From: Gonioctena quinquepunctata
Taxonomy: Eukaryota > Arthropoda > Insecta > Coleoptera > Chrysomelidae
Assembly: GCA_018342105.1 (NCBI GenBank)
Contig: JAFIRS010000151.1
Location: forward strand, 124,001-188,000
Length of the DNA: 64,000 nucleotides
Reading direction: 5' to 3'
A program made the position numbers and the translations under genes. A model generated the notes under the pieces. That model searched no databases, was not told the origin of the DNA, and worked only from the letters and a program-made list of their open reading frames with translations. Each line of letters opens with the position of its first letter. Position 1 is the stretch's first letter. This document shows positions 23,192 through 35,128 of the stretch, piece after piece.

Positions 23192-23462
23192 GTTTTCAGA
23201 TACATTTACAGATGAATTTGAAAAGCAAAACCCCATCTAAATACAAAATTTTATCCAAATCGTTAGAGCATTTTCCGAAATATACAAGAATTGCTCATCT
23301 AAAGATATAAGATTATTCTATTGTTTCGCATAGTATGCTCATTTGTATTGTTTGGCATTGTATTTATAATTGCTTTAGTGTCCATTATTCATTAGTTTCA
23401 CCAGGCTTCAACTGTTTTATATTATATTATAGAAATTTCAACTATAACCTATAACAGAGTTG

Positions 23463-24281
23463 CTCGTTTACTGAGTACGAAAAATTAATTAATTACAGTG
23501 AATATGATTCAAGAGATCATACTTAGGCACCGTTCTTCAACGAAAAAATACTCCTTCAACATTTACACCTAACCTAACTTGTCACATTTACTAAATTTCA
23601 TCTTTCAAAGGTGAAAAGTTAGTATTTTTTTTGATAAAACCGGCTATATTTTGTGCAAAGTTGTACCGAAAACGAGTGATTTTCTGTCTGTAGTTTAAGC
23701 TGGTAAAAAGAAAGAGGCATTGTGAGTGATATTTGTGCGCGAAAACGGTGCCTAAAACTTGAAGAAGGAGAAAGTCAATATATCTCGGAAACGGTAGAGA
23801 CTGCCGCGTTTTTCGGATTCGTGTTCAGGAGGCAAAAACACGTAAGAAAAGTTAAACATGCTCATGGAGCATGAGCAGAAACTGTATGAGGATTTCCTTC
23901 AGTTGGACTTTTACCACCAATAAAATCTTTAGAGCAAACATATGAATATTTATATATTTTGTCTTTTGTTAAATACACTCTCTTCGAGGAAAGGATCCAT
24001 TTATTACATCTAACCTCATCAATGTGAGGTTTTACGAATGGTATAAAAAACACGTTTTCTTCTGGATATCGATTATCCGAAGTACAGTCCGCAAAACTAC
24101 AATGTTTTGTTGGCGTTTTGTTTATTGAAAAAAAAATTATTTACCCAATGATTTTGAATAATTCAACTGTATCACTTAAATAACACTATCTTAAATGGAG
24201 AAGGTTTGATTTTTCTTCCTACCACAAGTGCTGCCTCTCGTGACAAATGTATCACACTATTCTCAGGAAAAAGACTCATTC
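23463..24281. mobile_element. MITE-like element, copy 2 (copy 1 at 1863-2771)
   Basis: It contains GATAAAACCGGCTATATTTT, CGGATTCGTGTTCAGGAGGC, CACTTAAATAACACTATCTT and the right end CTACCACAAGTGCTGCCTCT up to AAAAAGACTCATT. Unlike copy 1, it keeps TTTGTGCGCGAAAACGGTGC on the other side of the hairpin, so one arm is inverted relative to copy 1. About 250 bp near 23880-24140 has no counterpart in copy 1. Confidence 0.6.
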
Positions 24282-24965
24282 ATTTTCAATGGTGATTATA
24301 TTATATTATATTTTATTATGTTTTAATCTACCATATTATGTAAATATTTTAGTAGATTTAGTAATATTTTAACCATTGATCTTCTTGATATATGTTCTTT
24401 TCATTATTCATTATCACTCAATTTTCATTAGAACATAAACAGTCACGCACAAGTAGTATAACGGTTTTAACCATAGACAAATTAAAAATATAGAGACTGT
24501 TTGAAACATTGGCGATCTTGACCACAACGTTTTTGGTACGGCCAGTCGCGCATGCCCGCAATCCACAGACGACTGATGACATGATAATTTTCCAATTTCG
24601 ACATTTGTCAGAAAATAGAAGTTTATTGTTTAGGTACACATGTATTTTTTATTATGACAAACCACGCAATAATTTCAGAATAATTCTTCTACTGTTATTG
24701 TCATCAAAAAATTAACGACAGAAATTATGAAATTATACTATGGACTTGAATTAGGATCCCAACGTCGAAAATAGAATGTTTTGTTATTCGAGTTGACGCT
24801 GAAATTCCTGGAAATATTCTTTTACAAGGTAAAATATAAGGTGATTTCCACAAACTGATACTTATTTCCATCCGTCAGTTGCAGAAATGTTTTCACAAAC
24901 TGATACTTATTTCCGTCCATCAGTTTTCATTTCCTATCACCATTTGAGGAAGTACGGAGATTATC
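24282..24965. other. AT-rich DNA, nothing recognised
   Basis: There are short open frames on both strands around 24418-24715 without recognisable product. Confidence 0.35.
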
Positions 24966-25066
24966 TTGACGATGGAAGATAGTGACTAAAGTTTATCTTT
25001 TAGTCGCAGATGATTCCACATTTGATTTTATGAACACCCTGTTCATATTTTCAACAAATCAATTCT
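24966..25066. repeat. Dispersed repeat copy (see 19860-20040)
   Basis: It is nearly identical to the block at 19945-20040, including GATGGAAGATAGTGACTAAA and GTCGCAGATGATTCCACAT. Confidence 0.7.
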
Positions 25067-25224
25067 CTTTCATCTTTTCAAATTATGTTTGTGAACATTT
25101 AACTTTGTGAATTTTTCAATTGATTTTCATTGCTTGAGGTTTTTGTGTTCGCGACAATGGTTTATTCTATGGATGAAAGAATGGAAATGATTTATCTGTA
25201 TGTGAAACAGGATAATTTTTCAGG

Positions 25225-25390
25225 AGAGAAAAAGATGGAAACAAGGTGACCAGAAAATATTGTCGGAAAATTATGTTTTAAGAGGTTAACTATTAAACTT
25301 AATTCTGTAAACAATCTCACGCAGTCGTGGGCAATAATGTATCTTCATTGTTAAATTAAAGAAGATGCCTCCGACTGCGTAAGATTGTTC
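25225..25390. mobile_element. Truncated copy of the hairpin MITE of 12264-12556
   Basis: It starts AAAGATGGAAACAAGGTGAC and continues through CAATCTCACGCAGTCG to GATGCCTCCGACTGCG. The outer half of the right arm is missing. Confidence 0.75.
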
Positions 25391-25968
25391 ACAGTATTCA
25401 GTTTTTTGAAAGATTATAAATGGACAAATGGAAATTCAATGCACCTCCCATGGAAGGCAAATTAATGAATACATTTGTAATTACTATATTAACCTTTTAT
25501 ATTTGCCAAATTGATCAAATAAATGTAGATCCTGTAGATTTTCTATAGAATTAATAAATGGATAAAAATTTATATTCCTTCAACATCCTATTAAATATTT
25601 CGCCCTTACAGTTATATTGTAAAGCCACCAACTCAGCCAGAAGGCCGAGAAGCGATGAAGCGAAGTTATTTTATTCGCAGTATATATTAACTGTCTCGAC
25701 GGAAGAACGGGTATTCCGCTGAGGCCAATGCGTTACGCCATCTAACGCCGTGTTAGCAACTATTTCGAATCAATACATATGAACACGTAAGATAAGGTTT
25801 TGAACTTACGAAAGTGGAACATCAAGAAATCTACAGAAATGCACGGAAACATTTAAAACTCCGGAAAAGGGAATAAACTCCTTGGGTGGTAATAATCTTT
25901 GGGGCGGCACTAAACTTCGAGCGGCATTGAACTCTGGTGATGAAATAAACTCACTGCTCAAAAGCGGC
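25391..25968. other. Unrecognised DNA
   Basis: There is no gene or repeat with clear ends. The part at 25620-25760 is locally less AT-rich. Confidence 0.35.
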
Positions 25969-26449
25969 CATCCTACGTGATATAAACTGCACGCCAGCAG
26001 CGATGGAACCACCCATTTTTCCTGAAAATTATATTAGCCTGGGGAGCAAAATAGGCCCGTAATTTTTTCGGATTCGTATTCAGGATCCCCAAATTGGTAC
26101 TAATACACCTGTTTCCTCAAAAATTTTCAGTCCTGAAAAATACGAATTTGTCTCTCTTCTCATTGCATATCTCTTAGAGTGACTTATCTTGGTCAATGAG
26201 TGTATTTATCAATCCTGCAAATTTCACGATTCTATCTCGAAAATTATGGAAGATACGGGGGTGCTTCTGAGACAAATTCGGATTTTTCAGGTATGACAAT
26301 TTTTCAGGAAACAGGTGTATAAGTAATAATTCGGGGATCCTGAACACCAATCCGAAGGGATTTTGGGTCTATTTTGCCCCCTAATATAATTTTCAGGAGA
26401 AATGGGTGATTCCATCGCTATTGGTGTGCAAAGTTTATCACGTAGGATG
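25969..26449. mobile_element. Foldback element, arms about 190 bp
   Basis: The outer ends CATCCTACGTGA and TCACGTAGGATG are inverted. Inner matches include TCCTGAAAATTATATTAG / CTAATATAATTTTCAGGA and AACAGGTGTAT against ATACACCTGTTTCC. A segment ATTTATCAATCCTGCAAATT (about 26199-26275) recurs diverged and direct just outside at 26482-26555. There is no coding content. Confidence 0.7.
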
Positions 26450-27044
26450 ACTTTTTTTTTCCAGTGAAAACATTTTTGATATATCAATCAATCCTGAAAA
26501 TTTCATGATTCTACGACAAAAATTACGCGAGATAATGGGTGTTTCCATGAGAAGTGAAACACACTGTATATAATTTATTCCCATTATTCGACCTCAAAAT
26601 AAAAAAAAACTGAGAGATGTCTAGCACGAAACTATAAAAATTATTATATAATTTCGAGATAGGGAAGGCCTTGAAAAAATAAAAAATTTAAATTAAGTTC
26701 AAGTCAATATATTAACTTTGGAGACGCAGAATGCTATCGTTAAGTAATCACAGAGTGACACTATTAGAAATTGTAAAAATGTTGAATATGAGTCTTCTTG
26801 AAAAAGTCGCACGATCATAATCCATAAAACTTCTTGTATAATATAATATTGAAAATTCAAAAAATATCACAAACTGAACGTAACATAAAATAGTTAATGA
26901 TATGTGGCATAGTGGTAACATTTTGGAGGTTATAAGCACTTCTCTAGGTTAACATTTTGTGCATATTATTGTCCCCAAAGAGATGTCGCTGGTACTTATA
27001 TGTTACTACCAAATGATGATCTACAATGAGATATTATATTGAAT

Positions 27045-27355
27045 TCCCTGCGACTTACTGTGACCACAGTTTATAGCTGAAGAATCAGTTCGCTCACTTG
27101 GCCCAAATGCATGTTCCAAGGTCCACTCCACTCCAGGAAAACAATTCAGGATGCGCAGAAGACTGTACGCGGTTGTCGCATATTGTATCAGATCTTCTAA
27201 GTACCGAAAAATGCCCGTATTAGTAACACAGAACACGCGGTATGCGCGAAGGATACGAATCAGAGTTGTGCAGGGTACAAACAGGAACATAAAGATCAAA
27301 GTGCCGACGCCAAGTGAGTGAACTGATTCTTTAGCTATAAACTGTGCTGTGACTT
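27045..27355. mobile_element. Small foldback/MITE
   Basis: The left arm carries CACAGTTTATAGCTGAAGAA and CGCTCACTTGG. The right arm carries CCAAGTGAGTGAACTG and TAGCTATAAACTGTGCTGTG. The arms are about 50 bp around a 200 bp centre without a recognisable gene. Confidence 0.6.
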
Positions 27356-27365
27356 CGCTGGGTAG

Positions 27366-27475
27366 TACTCTCTTAAAACATAATTTTCTGACAATATTTT
27401 CTGGTCATCTTGTTGTTTTGAAGTTCACTTTTTATGCCATAGGGTTTTTTTTTGTTTTACATTTTTTAGTTAGGA
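27366..27475. repeat. End fragment of the hairpin MITE family
   Basis: AATATTTTCTGGTCATCTTG followed by a T-rich tail and GGGTTTTTTTTT corresponds to the right arm of the copy at 12264-12556. Confidence 0.6.
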
Positions 27476-27689
27476 TTATAGGGGGGAAATAATCTAAAGT
27501 CATTAAGCCGTTTGTTATAGCCGAGTTTGACTGTACTTAATTGAGTTTCTATTAAAATATTTGAGTGCTAGTGTATTAAAACTGTAACGAAAACGAAATG
27601 GTAACTGAAACCAACTGAAGAGCAAATAAACCAATTACTAATGTACCAAGAATCTATACGTTGTTATAACTTTTTCACAATATGGCGTT

Positions 27690-27915
27690 TAGTTGTCGTC
27701 ATATTGAATTTTGTCACATTATGGCGTCTGGTTGTCGACATATTGAATTTTGATTACTATCGTTGATGTTGACACTCGCAAGATTAATACAATTCGATTG
27801 ACGTAAGATTCATCAGAATCGGCCCTTCGCGTTTGGTCTCTAGAGCACCACAAAGAAACAAACATACATAGACAGATAAACACATTTCCCTCTTTTGCGT
27901 CGCGCAGTCGGGTAA
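27690..27915 (-). repeat. Dispersed repeat (ACCCGACTGCGCGACGC family), copy 2
   Basis: It is the reverse complement of the 11996-12242 copy. It ends GCGTCGCGCAGTCGGGTAAT and carries TTTGGTCTCTAGAGCACCAC and TTGATTACTATCG. It abuts the start of the mariner relic at about 27930. Confidence 0.75.
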
Positions 27916-27929
27916 TAAAAAGAGTGCTA

Positions 27930-28690
27930 CACCACGAGTACTTGATGAAGCTGCGGAAGGCTGCAAGGGAACCAGGAATTTGTCAAGTCGGTGCGGAAAG
28001 TTCTGAACTTTTCCCTAATAAAATTAAAGTTTTACAAGAACTAGGTGATGATGACCCTGATAGAAAGATATACTTTTGCGAATTGATGACTAGCTTAATT
28101 GATGCTGCACCTGGAACCATAGAAAAAAAATGGTTTAATGATGAATGTACTTTATTTCTGAATGGGGAGGTCAATGAGCAAAACTGTCGTTATTGGAGTG
28201 ACGAAAATCCGCACCTTTTTAGGAAAGGGCACACTCAGCATCCTTAAAGAGTGAATGTGTGGGCTGGAATTTATGGAGATAAAGTTATAGGACCCTTATT
28301 TATCAATGACACTCTAAATGGAGAACTGTATCCCAATATGTTGGAAGCTACGATAGAGCTTTTGATTGTGGACCACCTGGAAAATCAAATTGATTCAGAC
28401 GGCAACCTTGTCTAAAATGAAGATCAGCTTCGTTACCAGCGATACGCCACTCCACCGCACTATTACGGCCCCATTAGGCAATGGTTGGATAACCATTATA
28501 ACAACGGTTGGATTGGAAGGAGAGGGCCTTTGGAGTGGCCTCCAAGATCTCCAGATTTAATCATCTTAGATTTTTACGTATGAGATCATCTGAAATCTGC
28601 AGTTCAAAAAACTCAACAAACCTCAATTGAAGAACTTAAGGATCGCATTAGTCGAGAATGCCAATTATTGTTCAGAGAATAAAGGAAATC
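27930..28690 (+). pseudogene. Tc1/mariner-type transposase relic
   Basis: This is the catalytic part of a DD-D transposase, related to the one at 32608-33660. It reads LGDDDPDRKIYFCELM, WFNDECTLFLNGEVN (first Asp), CRYWSDENPHLFRKGHTQHP and a stop. It continues in frames holding VNVWAGIYGDKVIGPLF, then TPPHYYGPIRQWLDN and IGRRGPLEWPPRSPDL (third Asp). The QQDGAPPH motif expected for the second Asp has become QRYATPPH, so that Asp is lost. Several stops and shifts confirm it is dead. The N-terminal DNA-binding domain is missing. Confidence 0.8.
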
Positions 28691-28701
28691 ATTAGGATCA
28701 G

Positions 28702-29095
28702 TTACTGAGAATCGACAGGAATCGTTTTTGGAATACTCTTGTTACGTTCATTTTTGACCATAGCACATTTTCCTCTGGAATAAATGAACTTCACTGGTTT
28801 TATTGTACAATACTTTATTTCTTTTGGCAATCGTAGCATCATTGGTTGATTAGAAAACGATTGGGGATACGCAACTGTTTCTCGCCATTTTGAAAACTGT
28901 GCAATGGATTTCGTTTCTGCGCAAATCGGAACCTCGATGTTCAATTGATACAATGTTGCCAAGAATCCAAGTATAATTTCTCTGGACTTGTCGATACTGC
29001 CGTCCAGGGTTGGAGAAAGATTGTTTTCTATTTTATCGTAAATGTCTGATAGGTATCATGGGTTCATCATGTCGAAGGGCATATATTGTGTAATT
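28702..29095 (-). pseudogene. Unrecognised protein-coding remnant
   Basis: The minus-strand frame from about 29046 down to 28702 reads without a stop for about 115 codons: YLSDIYDKIENNLSPTLDGS, then EIILGFLATLYQLNIEVPIC, FSKWRETVAYPQSFSN, LPKEIKYCTIKPVKFIYSRG. The same frame continues upstream through TGA stops (QYMPFDMMNP). The composition is that of a real protein and is unlike the AT-rich surroundings, but I cannot name a family. The hAT element begins about 140 bp upstream, so the 5' part of this gene may lie beyond 35553. Confidence 0.4.
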
Positions 29096-29225
29096 CACGA
29101 GATGAAACACGCGGAAAACTCGAAAGGGGGCTCTAGATCCTGAGGAGATCTCTGGAGAAGTAGCATCTGTAGGAGAGTGTTTGATGTGGTCGAAGTTGAT
29201 TGGTCAACTATGACGTTTGTCGATG

Positions 29226-29233
29226 TCAAAAAG
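29226..29233. repeat. Target-site duplication of the hAT element, left
   Basis: TCAAAAAG here is identical to 35546-35553 on the other side. Confidence 0.9.
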
Positions 29234-32056
29234 CAGGGGCGCGCCAAGCCATGCGGCCGCCTGTGGGTAAAATATAATTTTACACCCCTTACCCCTTTTT
29301 CAGTAAAAATTTATACATGCCTGGGTACACATAAACAAAATTAAAATACGTGCTGATACCTATATTTAATTTTGATACTGATATATCAGATAAGGGGGTA
29401 CACACAAAATTGAAATAATCGCTATTACTTATCTAATTTTGAAATGAAATAAGTGTTAATTTATATACCTTATAATGTATAATCTATAATTTTAAATCAT
29501 CATTTTCATTTGATGTTTGCAAATAAAGGAAATGAGTATTTCCGAAAGGTCAAATAAAAAAAAGTGTACTGATTTTAATCATCATGATACCTGACCACTC
29601 ATCCCCATAACATTTAGAAGATCTTGACAAGTCTCAGACATAAGGATTAACGAAGAATGTAAAAAAAGCAAAGCAATAACAAAACTGACAAAACAATAAA
29701 AATGATACATAACAGGAAAAAAAGAACAAAATTACTCAGAAGCACTCTTTTCTTGCCTTTTTTTCGGCAAAATCTTCAATCAACTCGTCTAAAGGAATAC
29801 AATCCATAAGGTCACTTTCTATGGACATAATTGTCAAATTACTGAGTCTCTCTTGTGCCATAGTTGATCGTAAAAAAGTTTTTATTAATTTTAATTTTGA
29901 AAAAGACCTTTCTCCCGATGCTGCAGATACTGGTAGCATTAAAAAAATTCGTAATGCCACTGCAGTATTTGGAAATGTCGAAATTAAATTGTTCTGTAAA
30001 ATGTGTTGAAGAATTAACTGAGGATCTAACTCATTTTGCTCCGGTAAGTGGCATTTTAAACAAATAATTTCATCAAATAAGTCATTTGCATCAATATCTG
30101 ATTCTTTACGTGCTTCATCTTTCAAATGAAATGATAAATTTTCACACGACTTTCTCAATTATTCTTCATTCAAGCTGAACATTTGATAAATAAATCCAAA
30201 GATGTTATTAAATTGCTCCAACCCCTTGAATCTTTCATTAAGAGATGATAAGGTCGTATCTAGTATAGAGAAGAATACTTTTACTTTGTAATTCATTTTC
30301 TGGTCTGTTATTGGTTCGTCAGTACTTTCATAATCAAACTGTCTTTTATTTTCTTTGACGAACTGTTTGTGAAGATAAAAAATTTGGTTCAATTTCTAAT
30401 TCTTCGGCCAGCTCCCTGGCGTCTACAAGAAGTTCTCTAAATCCCTTATCATCTCTCAAGTCTAAAAAAACTGTTTTTATTTTGTTTAGACAGTCTAAAC
30501 AAGCTTTTAGATTCATCCTTCGATTCTGCATTGATTTACTTAGAGAATTGATTATAAATAAAATATTGTACCAGATTACTACAGAGCATAAAAAATTGTA
30601 GTGTAGATTTTTGTTGCGAGCGATCGAGCTAGGTGTGATAGACTAATATCTTTTGAAGATGCTGCATCCATTACTTTCAAAAGAGCATCATAAACCTTAC
30701 CAATGTGATATCTCAAAGGTTTTATAGCGTCTATTCTACTGGACCAGCGTGTATCAGATAGTGGTTTTGAAGTTAAATCTGTAAGGCACGTTTTTAAAAT
30801 CGACCATCTTTTGGTTGTCGCGGAAAAAAACAAATATATCTCTTAAACAATGTCAAAGAATCCGGACACCTCAAAAGAAATTTTAGCAGCATCGTTAATA
30901 ACTAAATTTAATGAGTGCACCGAACAAGGAACAAAAAATGCTCGCGGGTTTATATTTAAGATTCGTGTTTGTAATCCACTGTGTATTCCACGCATGTTTG
31001 CTCCATTATCATATCCTTGTCCTCGCAAATCATATATACTTAAATTTAATTCTACTAATAAATCTGTCACATAGTTATACAAGCCAGCACCAGTAGAATC
31101 AACTATAGGGCAAAATAAAATGAAATGTTCACGTATTTCAATTTTTTTCGTCAACTCGTTTAATAAAACAAACCTCAAAACTGCACTTAATTGTTCCGTA
31201 TGACTCACATCCAGTGTACAGTCGAGGATTATAGAGTAATATTTATGTTTTCTTACTAGATCCAAAATAGTAGTTCTTACTTTTGAGCCGATTAAATTTA
31301 TCAATTCATTTTGAATTTTGTCGCCTACAAAGTTTGTCATACCGCTACCTCTGCCGCTGCTTTGATTTTTATCTGTGCTCCGAACATGTTGCTCCATTAC
31401 TGAATCAAATTTGGTAAATGTTTCTATTAATTTTAAGAAGTTTCCGTTATTATTTTCATATAATTTGTTAGATCTACCACGTAACGCTAAACATTGACGA
31501 CATAAAAACTGCATTGCTGAAATTATTCTTTCAATGACACGCTACCAGTTTTTTTTTCTACATGCTATGAACGTAATTGTCTTTCATTCATAGTAACTCC
31601 CTAAGATAATATATTTAATAAGTTTAATCAAGATCCGATATTTTTTTATGGGAGTAACTCTTTTCGTGTCTGTTTAGCACAAGTGACAAATGTTTCCAAT
31701 CAGAACACACTTCCTTATTAGACACGTTGGTCAAAGACTTACCAAAAAGCTTGCAACAGAAACAGTAAACCGCATCTCTTGTTGTTGAGTAAATCAGCCA
31801 CTCCCTTTTAACTATCTCTCCATTGGTGAGGTTACGATGAAAACATCTGGCAGAAAACTTTCGGCCTTGTGAGTTTACTAGATAGATCCAATTCGTAATT
31901 TGATGGGGTCCTTTTTCCGATAAAAATCTTACATCTGCGGATGTAATTATTTTTGGCCACTCTCCAGGATCATCAGATATGACGGTGGAGTTAGAAAATG
32001 GTAATGTTACCGCTGCTGGAACGTTTTCAGTATGATGTTCCTGGGTACTATTTATA

Positions 32057-33980
32057 CAGTGCTTCTCAAAAGTCCCCTCTCCCTCTCTTCTTTTTGGAAC
32101 GATTATACATAAACAAGTGAAATTTGGAAATTGAATATTAAAGGTTGTAAACTTCCCTACTATGATGATAGATGACGAAATCGTCAAAGATGACGTCGCA
32201 AGGCTATTGTGACCAATAATTTTAAATGGAACCCTACGGCAAGCGACACCTCTTATAAAAGGTATCGAAAAAACCTATTCAATGATACTAATTTTGTTTG
32301 TGTTTATGGCAGTTTTGGCAACTCGCTTTTAAAAAACGCAAAGCTGTGATTAATTAAATCAGTTAATACTAAAATTCCAAATTCAAGCTCCGCCTCTGGA
32401 TAGTTGTCAAATAAGCTGACGTTTTTGTTAGTCTCCCTAATTCGACGTTTTTGTAATTGTCCAAGTTTTTGTACATTTAATAATTTGTGTATTGTTGATC
32501 GAACGTTTAACTGTTTTAGCAGCTTTTGGTACTCTCAATATTTTTGTACATTTTAATAATTTGTTAAACTGTTGTGAGCCGAACGTTCAAGGGCTTCAAG
32601 AAGCAAAATGGTACGCGCTTTAGGTGATAAAGTAGCAGCGATCCTAATTCTTGGTGAAACTGTACAAAATATTCATGCAGCAGAACGCATTTTTAATGAG
32701 AGGTTTCCCGATCGCCCCGTTTCGAGGACTTATTTAAGGGAGCTTCTTCGTAAGTTTGAAGCAACGGGTAGTATAAATGATGCGAAATGATCTGGCAGAC
32801 CACAAATTTCTGATGAGAAAAAAACTGATATACTGGCAGAAGTAATAGTTAATCCTACTTCTTCAACAACTCACGTTGCCTCTACCTGTGAAGTCAGTCG
32901 AAGTACAGTACACAGGGTGTTGAAAAAAAAACAAATTTCATCCATACAAATTAAAAATGGTTCATGAACTCTCAGACGACGACCCAGACCGAAGACTAAA
33001 ATTTTGTGAAAATATGGCAACTGAAATTAACCAACAGCCAGACTATGTCAAAATAATTTGTTTCAGTGACGAAAGTACTTTCTATCTAAATGGAAATGTA
33101 AATACACAGAATGTGAGGTATTGCAGTGACGCAAATCCTCATCTGTTTCGTGAAACACATACCCAATTTCCCCAGAAGGTGAATGTTTGGGCAGGTATCC
33201 TGGGAAACCACATCGTTGGGCCTCTTTTTTTAAATACTAATTAAACTGGTGAGGTTTATCTGGAGCTGTTGCAAAACTCAATAGAACCTTTAATCATTGA
33301 AATTTTGGAAGAAAATCCAGATGAATTCGGCAATTTGGAAATAACATTCCAACAGGATGGTGCTCCTCCACACTATTACGGTGCAGTAAGACGGCATTTG
33401 GATGAGGAGTATCGTGGTAGATGGATTGGACGACGAGGTTCAACGGAATGGCCAGCTCGATCACCTTGAATCGAAGGTTTACGCCACTGAACCTGACAAT
33501 ATTGACGTTTCAAAATAACGTATTGTTGCAGAATGTGAGGCTGTTTCCGCAGACACATTTGCAAAAGTACAAGAAGAGTTTAAAAATAGGATATTTCACT
33601 GTCAGGAAGTAAATGGAAGTCACTTCGAGCAATTTCTTCTAGTAGATACTGATTCTTAAATCTGTAATGAATATCATATTGAATGGACTTTAAATTTTAA
33701 TGTTTACTAATGAGCCATTAAAACTGCCATAAACACAAACAAAATTAGTATCATTGAATAGGTTTTTTCGATACCTTTTGAAAGAGGTGTCGCTTGCCGT
33801 AGGGTTCCATTTAAAATTATTGGTCACAATGGCCTTGTGACGTCATCTTTGACGACTTCGTCATCTATCATCACTAGTAGGGAAGTTGACAACCTTCAAT
33901 ATTCAGTTTCCAAATTTCACTTGTTTATGTATAATCGTTCCAAAAATAAGAGGGGGGGAGAGAACTTTTGAGAAGCACTG
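32057..33980 (+). mobile_element. Mariner-like element inserted in the hAT transposase
   Basis: Terminal inverted repeats of about 270 bp start CAGTGCTTCTCAAAAG and end CTTTTGAGAAGCACTG. TA lies at both borders (32055-32056, 33981-33982). Deleting the element plus one TA joins the two halves of the hAT reading frame in phase with no stop, so this is a clean insertion. It carries a broken transposase at 32608-33660. Confidence 0.93.
32608..33660 (+). pseudogene. Broken Tc1/mariner-type transposase
   Basis: The N-terminal helix-turn-helix region is FNERFPDRPVSRTYLRELLR and KFEATGSI, with a TGA at 32788-32790 before SGRP. It continues VASTCEVSRSTVHRVLKK. After a frameshift: HELSDDDPDRRLKFCENM, CFSDESTFYLNGNVN (first Asp), VNVWAGILGNHIVGPLF, a stop at 33242, FQQDGAPPHYYGAVRRHL (second Asp) and GSTEWPARSP. 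The third Asp expected after SP is lost to a frame-breaking change at 33468. C-terminal relics include CEAVSADTFAKVQEEFKNR and FHCQEVNGSHFEQFL. This layout matches insect mariner elements whose N-terminus is annotated DUF4817. Confidence 0.88.
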
Positions 33981-34637
33981 TATTATTACAATCAGAAACA
34001 AATGAGGAACTTGGGGCTGAGGAACAACTAGGGCGAGCATCGTCGGTATTTTCAAGTTCAGGAAGAACACTTATTTCTGACGGTTTCAAATATTTCTTCA
34101 AAGAATCAGCTAATTTTTCCTTCTCTTCCATTTTCTGCCGTTGGCGGAACTGATGACCTGACAATCGTTTTCTTTTTTTGCCCTTTTCCTCAAAATAGGA
34201 AATGTCATATTGTTAGCAATCTTATTTACGTTTATGGAAAAAAAATTGAACTTTAAATATCTCGAAAACAGATGAGTTTTCATATTAAATATATTACATT
34301 ACAACAAATTGGATAACATTTTTTGAACACCCTGTACAATATTTGTTGAGAATAAATGTGTATTAGTATGTATTACAGGAGCTTGAAAAAAACTACCTAA
34401 AAATACTTTACAATTAGTATTTGGTATTTGCAAGGTAAAATTAAGAGCCATATTGTTAATTGCCTTTTATGGGAAAAAAATTAAATGTCAAATATCTCGA
34501 AAACTACTGAGTTTTGATAAAGAACATGTTTCAGAATTTTTAATTAGAATCAAGCGTAGAATAGTAAAAATATACCGTATTTAGTTTTAGTTACACTACT
34601 TACCATTTTTACACTGAAATATTCACCTCACTAACTA

Positions 34638-35128
34638 TAGTCCATCCAATATCAATTGCAGAAGCTGTTTCTATAGGGAGCCAATAAAAACTCACTTCGC
34701 TAACACGAGCGTATATGCGAAGAAACTAGCTATACTACTCGTAAAACATTATCCGCCGGCGAGCGGAACATCAAACGAAGATCAAAAGAGCCGATAGGTT
34801 TGAGTGACCGCAAATCACCAGTTTCAAGAGTGAGTAAATGAAAGCCAGTAGCGTCTCTGGTCTGGGATTGAAATAGGTTTTAAAATATTTTATAGTTTTG
34901 TCGTGTTTTGTTGGAAAATATGGCTTTTTTCGACCATAGGAAAATGAAATCATGATGATCCGATTGTCTATTGATACAGACTTCCTCGCTTATTGCATAT
35001 TTTTTTATTTTAACGTATTTTTTAAATATTTAAATATCTAAATAAAATTAGTTATCTCCGCCACTGCTGCTCAAAAGATTCCGCCGCAAGACTTTTTTAT
35101 GCTTCTGCAATTGATATTGGGAAAACTA
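34638..35128 (-). mobile_element. MITE, copy A (inverse of copy B at 46126-46696)
   Basis: The ends TAGTCCATCCAATATC and GATATTGGGAAAACTA are inverted and share CCAATATCAATTGCAGAAG. TA lies outside both. The interior matches copy B in reverse complement, including TTCGCATATACGCTCGTGTT-type sequence, CACTCTTGAAACTGGTG-type positions and GCCGCAAGACTTTTTTATGC. There is no coding content. It lies in the 5' region of the hAT element. Confidence 0.85.

Larger units (their letters stand above)
29736..34164 (-). pseudogene. Broken hAT transposase (TTF zinc finger, RNase H-like, dimerisation domain)
   Basis: The frame starts MSGHQFRQRQKMEEKEKL at 34164, is split by a mariner-like element, and resumes at about 32054. 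A TTF-type zinc-finger region follows (FSARCFHRNL, DAVYCFCCKLFGKS, RHEKSYSHK). The RNase H-like core is YSIILDCTLDVSHTEQL (first Asp), GQGYDNGANM (second Asp) and CSVHSLNLVINDAAK. The C-terminus has LPVSAASGERSFSKLKLIK (catalytic Glu) and RLSNLTIMSIESDL, the hAT dimerisation helix, ending ARKECF. There is a frameshift between about 31624 and 31514. Stops lie at about 30843 and 30159, and there is another shift near 30346-30531. The MITE at 34638-35128 lies upstream of the start codon. It is not functional. Confidence 0.9.
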
